Source of the DNA: Melastoma dodecandrum
Lineage: Eukaryota; Streptophyta; Magnoliopsida; Myrtales; Melastomataceae
Assembly: GCA_029817715.1 (NCBI GenBank)
Contig: JARUPY010000099.1
Coordinates: forward strand, 124,001-188,000
Length of the DNA stretch: 64,000 bases
Direction: 5' to 3'
Both the position numbers and the translations under genes were made by a program. This document shows, piece by piece, positions 60,201 to 64,000 of the stretch (within the stretch, counting starts at the first letter, position 1; each line of letters starts with the position of its first letter). The notes beneath the pieces are model-generated. The model was not told the DNA's origin. It saw only the letters and a program-made list of their open reading frames with translations, and searched no databases.

Positions 60201-63200
60201 TCCAAATTAGAGGACTGAGATGAAATCCCATGAAAAGCTTAGTACCTCGATCGCAAAAAACCCGTCGCATGCCACGTCTGCAACCACTTCCCCGTCGTGA
60301 CGTGTTTGTATTAGAGTACTAAATAACGATACTTTTGTTTTGAAAAATCGTAAAACGTCCAGTGTGTGATCGGGTGGTGCCAGAAAGTAGTAAATGAAAG
60401 TAAAAGGGTACGAGGAACGTGGAGTATTCATTGCTCTGACTGAATTCCAGCTACTTGATCGATCAGTGATAAATTTGACTCCACACGCAACCTGGAACAA
60501 AATTATCTAATCTCTCTATATATAAAAATAAAATCCACTGAACTCGCGACACTTGTGGGGTTCTCCTCACGTGTGGCTCTTTTTCATTTTTTGCGAATTG
60601 ACCAAATTACCCATGGGTTATGCGTACGTGTTGTGCTCTATGCTTCCTGGGCAGGAGGGATAGAATGGGTATTCGGGTTTTGATGTTTTAAAAAACCAAG
60701 TACAAGGTAAAAAAAAACAAGACAATTCGGCTTTAGTTAAAGAAAAAAAAACGGAAAGAAGAGAATTAATAAAAATGTTGTGCAATGAAAAAAAGGGGTG
60801 TTGGAGAATATAAGTGATGATCCCAAGGATGTGGACGGGAATAAAATCAAAAGGGTGGGATGGGGATGGAGAATCACCCCCTTTCTATTTGTCTTTGTTG
60901 GTTCTTTTTTAAGCTATGTGATTTCTTTAGGGTTTTGTTGTTTCTTGCTTTGTGGAAAAAGGAGTAGTGGAGGGAGGGGAGATAATGTTTTGTGGAAGAA
61001 ATTGTTGGGAGGGGAAGGAGAGGAGGCCGACAATGACAATTGATTTTGAAATTCTTATCCCCAGAAAGAAAAAGTGAGGGAAAGAAAAGGAATAATTGGG
61101 ATGATTTTTGATGTGATCCTTCTTCTTCTTCTTCTTCTGTCTGTCTGTCCGATTCATATTGCACCACCAACCACAAAGCAAAACATATTCCCCCATCCCT
61201 TGAACGGGGATGAAACCTCTTTTGTTATCAGTATGTGGTTGAATATCAAAACGCGGGACGTCGCAGAATGATCGATGTCAAACATACGATTTAATTGAGT
61301 ACACTCAGCCGGGAGAAGAGATTGAGAATTCACTCGAAAAATCTCAAATTCGAACGGCATTACTGGTTTTAAATCGAACAAAACTTTTGAACCGATACAT
61401 AAATCTCTTAGTTACAAAAGATCTAACTAATCGCATTGAGTTCTAGTTAATCAACTGCTTCACACATGGTTCACTTACATCGCTAGAAGCGACACTAGTA
61501 ACGAATAGTAGTTGGTCGATATGAAACAAAACATCCAATGACCACCCCCAGTTGAAACCCATGAGTATATTTCATAAAAAAAAACTAGCCAACATTCAGA
61601 ACAACATGAGAGCTTCGTGTTTTCATTTTTTTTCATATTGCAAAACGAAAATTGCGAAGACAACCCATAAAAACTGGTGTGAAATGCCTGAAAAATTAAA
61701 TTAAATGATGCTATTTCAACAACAGAGATTGTCAGACGGAGAAGATAAATATGATTGCGGGGGGGTATTTGATTCGAGGGAATCGACGCATAATTCATGT
61801 AAACAGTAAAGTTGGTGTGCCGCAGACAATATCATATCGTTGACTTCCCGCCCTCTCCTTTCTATTCTTCTTCCAGGGGGACTTCAACTTAACAGATTAA
61901 TTAAAGTTTTGATATTATGAAAAGAAATATTTTGATAATTATTGGGAATTATTTACAGTTTACTTCCCTTTTTTCTACTCCCTGATGTGGGAAATGGGTA
62001 AACTTTTCTTACACTATCTAATTTTATTTCTTTTATATGTTTTTTTTTTCTGGAGTGTTCAAGTCCATTCACATGGGGGGGACACATCACTAGTCCTTTC
62101 CTTTGATCCGACCACCATGATGATAGCTAAGTTTCAGTGAATTCTAGAAGTGGTAAAAAGGAATCGAAATCAAATAGTTGGAGATCTGAAAAAAAGAAGA
62201 AGAAAGAAATGAAGTTTGGTGGGATGGAGATGAGTTTAAATGGCAAGCAATAGCAACCCAATTTTTGTGTTTAGATTCCATATTTCCTTTTTGCCTTTTC
62301 ATATTTATAAATTACGTGTCGTCGTGACTTTTGGTTTGTGATTTATAATTAATACAATTCGCTTCATAAATTTAATTGAGATGCGAGTAAACACTTGAAA
62401 GTTTGTATCATCAGCTCGTGTTCTGCGAAGAATGTTCGATGTCATTTCCCGTGAGTAAAGACGTTTTCTTGACCAAAATAAGAAACTTGGTTATGGCCAA
62501 TTGGAGCTTTGATCAGACAGAAACCTTGTTTAAGTAGAAACATAAAGAAACTGAAATTATGTCTAAACCATGGCTCAAAATTAGGCATCGGTCCTTTTTG
62601 ATACGATCGATTCATTTTCCGATCCACTACGTCAATCAGTTGAGGCATGCTCTCTTCTCATAATTCCGTCCAGCAAAGCATGAGTTCGTGAACGAATTCT
62701 GTTTTTCTTCCCACACGAAAGCGAAAGGTGATCTAAGGAAAAGCTTTCGATTGAGCAGTCGTCAACTAGAGGAGGAGGTTTAATTGGCAGGCCGTCAAAA
62801 CGCGTTGAGTGAACCGTACCGGACCATTTTCACCACGGCCTAGCTTTCACGAACGAGGTCAAATCCATAATTTCTTCTTAGAAGAAGAAAGCAGCCGATG
62901 ATGAATGATTAAGTCCATGCCGGAGTCTTTAGGGGGAGGACCACTAAATCGTAGTAGTTCGATTTGATGATTACATGTGGGGTCTAAGTCAAATTTATTT
63001 AGATTCCCATTTCCATCATGGCTATCATGTAGTTGTTTCAACTTAGATTGTATGGAAAGAGGAGGATACAAGGTTAGAGACTGTCTTATGGTCAAAAGAG
63101 TGAGATCATAGCCTCATATGGCCTACGATTATGGAAATGGAAATTAAAAAAAATGTTGGGGGGGTTGATTATGCACGACGCCACTGAGTCGGACCACTCA

Positions 63201-64000
63201 AATTTAAAGGCCCATCGACCTAATCAATGTTAAGGCAGCTGCATCTAGTTTGTGCTTTAGCTGAATCGAAATAACCGGCTCCAGCCAACTCGAGCATCCC
63301 AATCGGAGTCTGAGTTCGAGTACGAGAAGCCAATGATGCTCCCGATTCCGGCATGTAAAGCTCGAGTATGGCGTTGTACTAATCGGGGAGGTGAAAAACA
63401 CGTAGATGTTAAGTACAAAGATGAGATAATGTAGGTTATTTAATTCGAGCCGGGTAATTCACAAAGGGCATTAGTTTAAATCTGCTAATAAAACTTAAGC
63501 CTACAAAAAAAAAAAAATTAAATGCCGGACTATTGGTCGTCGGTTGAGGCGGACAACACAACGAAACACTGCAACTTGCGTGATCATCATCTGAACTCAA
63601 GAAGAAAAAGGCTAAGCATGACAAAGAAAAGGCGAAGCAAAGGTATGCTAAATCATGTAAGCCGCCGTACAAAAGCAATGGGAAGAGTCTAACAATTAGG
63701 ATAAGCTTCATCCTCATCCTCCACCACCACCACCACCACCACCAATCCTTTCGTTTATATTATGTAAGCCCTAAATAAACATCTTAATTTTATCACAAGT
63801 TGGGATTGTTGGTGAAGTGGGAAGCCAATTGTAAGGCTGTGGTGAGCTTTTTCATGTGATATTCTCTAGGCCTACCTTTTTTATTGTTGCTGCCTAGCTA
63901 GCTAGCTAATGACGTGTTATAGCTATTTGTTAAATGTTATCCAATGTGATAACCACATGCTAATCGTTCTCCTTGATTAAAAGGAAAAAAAAAACACAAA
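57239..64000. other. Long gene-free region at the right edge
   Basis: I find no protein with recognisable homology and no RNA gene. Notable simple sequences are a 14-base C run at 60083-60096, (CTT)n at 61119-61138 and (CAC)n at about 63721-63743. A stretch at 58200-58700 resembles a minus-strand LTR. 59590-59760 is GC-richer but has no supported reading frame. Confidence 0.5.

Noticed and set aside
1..64000. CRISPR arrays, bacterial operons, viral genes or tRNA/rRNA genes
   Set aside because: None seen; the window is ordinary plant nuclear DNA with introns and retroelements.

Overview
This is a nuclear genomic window from a flowering plant, most likely a dicot. The evidence is long spliced genes with GT-AG introns, plant-only families (BREVIS RADIX, BIG GRAIN 1-like), plant-type retrotransposon remnants and AT-rich spacers. 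I cannot name the species from sequence alone.

Layout. (1) 208-27799, plus strand: the 3' nine-tenths of MDN1 (midasin), a giant AAA+ ATPase of 60S ribosome maturation. I traced 67 exons by hand, plus one possible micro-exon. Together they read through in one frame for about 4,960 residues: the end of AAA1, AAA2 to AAA6, the linker, the acidic D/E-rich tract and the C-terminal MIDAS domain. The start of the gene lies left of the window. Several introns carry 5'-truncated fragments of one LINE family, a short inverted-repeat element and a local tandem duplication. (2) 28789-30540, plus: a single-coding-exon mitochondrial carrier of the SLC25A44-like group. (3) 34077-31393, minus: PDAT1, phospholipid:diacylglycerol acyltransferase, six exons, 686 aa, convergent with the carrier. 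(4) 35424-35666, plus: an orphan 3' fragment of ribosomal protein eS6. (5) 38559-40824, plus: a BREVIS RADIX family gene, five exons, 389 aa. (6) 47464-48669, plus: a BIG GRAIN 1-like gene, about 401 aa.

Between and after these genes the DNA is mostly non-coding and repeat-derived. A 960-bp solo LTR (44392-45351) is flanked by ATACC duplications and carries a 44-bp tandem array. A 6.5-kb LTR element (50719-57233) is flanked by CTTAT duplications. It lies on the minus strand, judged from its tRNA-iMet primer-binding site and polypurine tract, and has no gag or pol reading frame, so it looks like a non-autonomous LARD. There is also a tRNA-derived SINE (36953-37110) and several short elements with degenerate inverted repeats. 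I see no gene in 57239-64000.

The genes do not form a pathway. MDN1 and the eS6 fragment relate to ribosomes, PDAT1 to oil synthesis, the carrier to mitochondrial transport, and BRX and BG1-like to auxin-linked growth. The most unusual features are a degenerate sixth ATPase site in midasin, a cluster of related LINE tails in one housekeeping gene, and a non-coding LTR element filled with hairpin-prone degenerate repeats.
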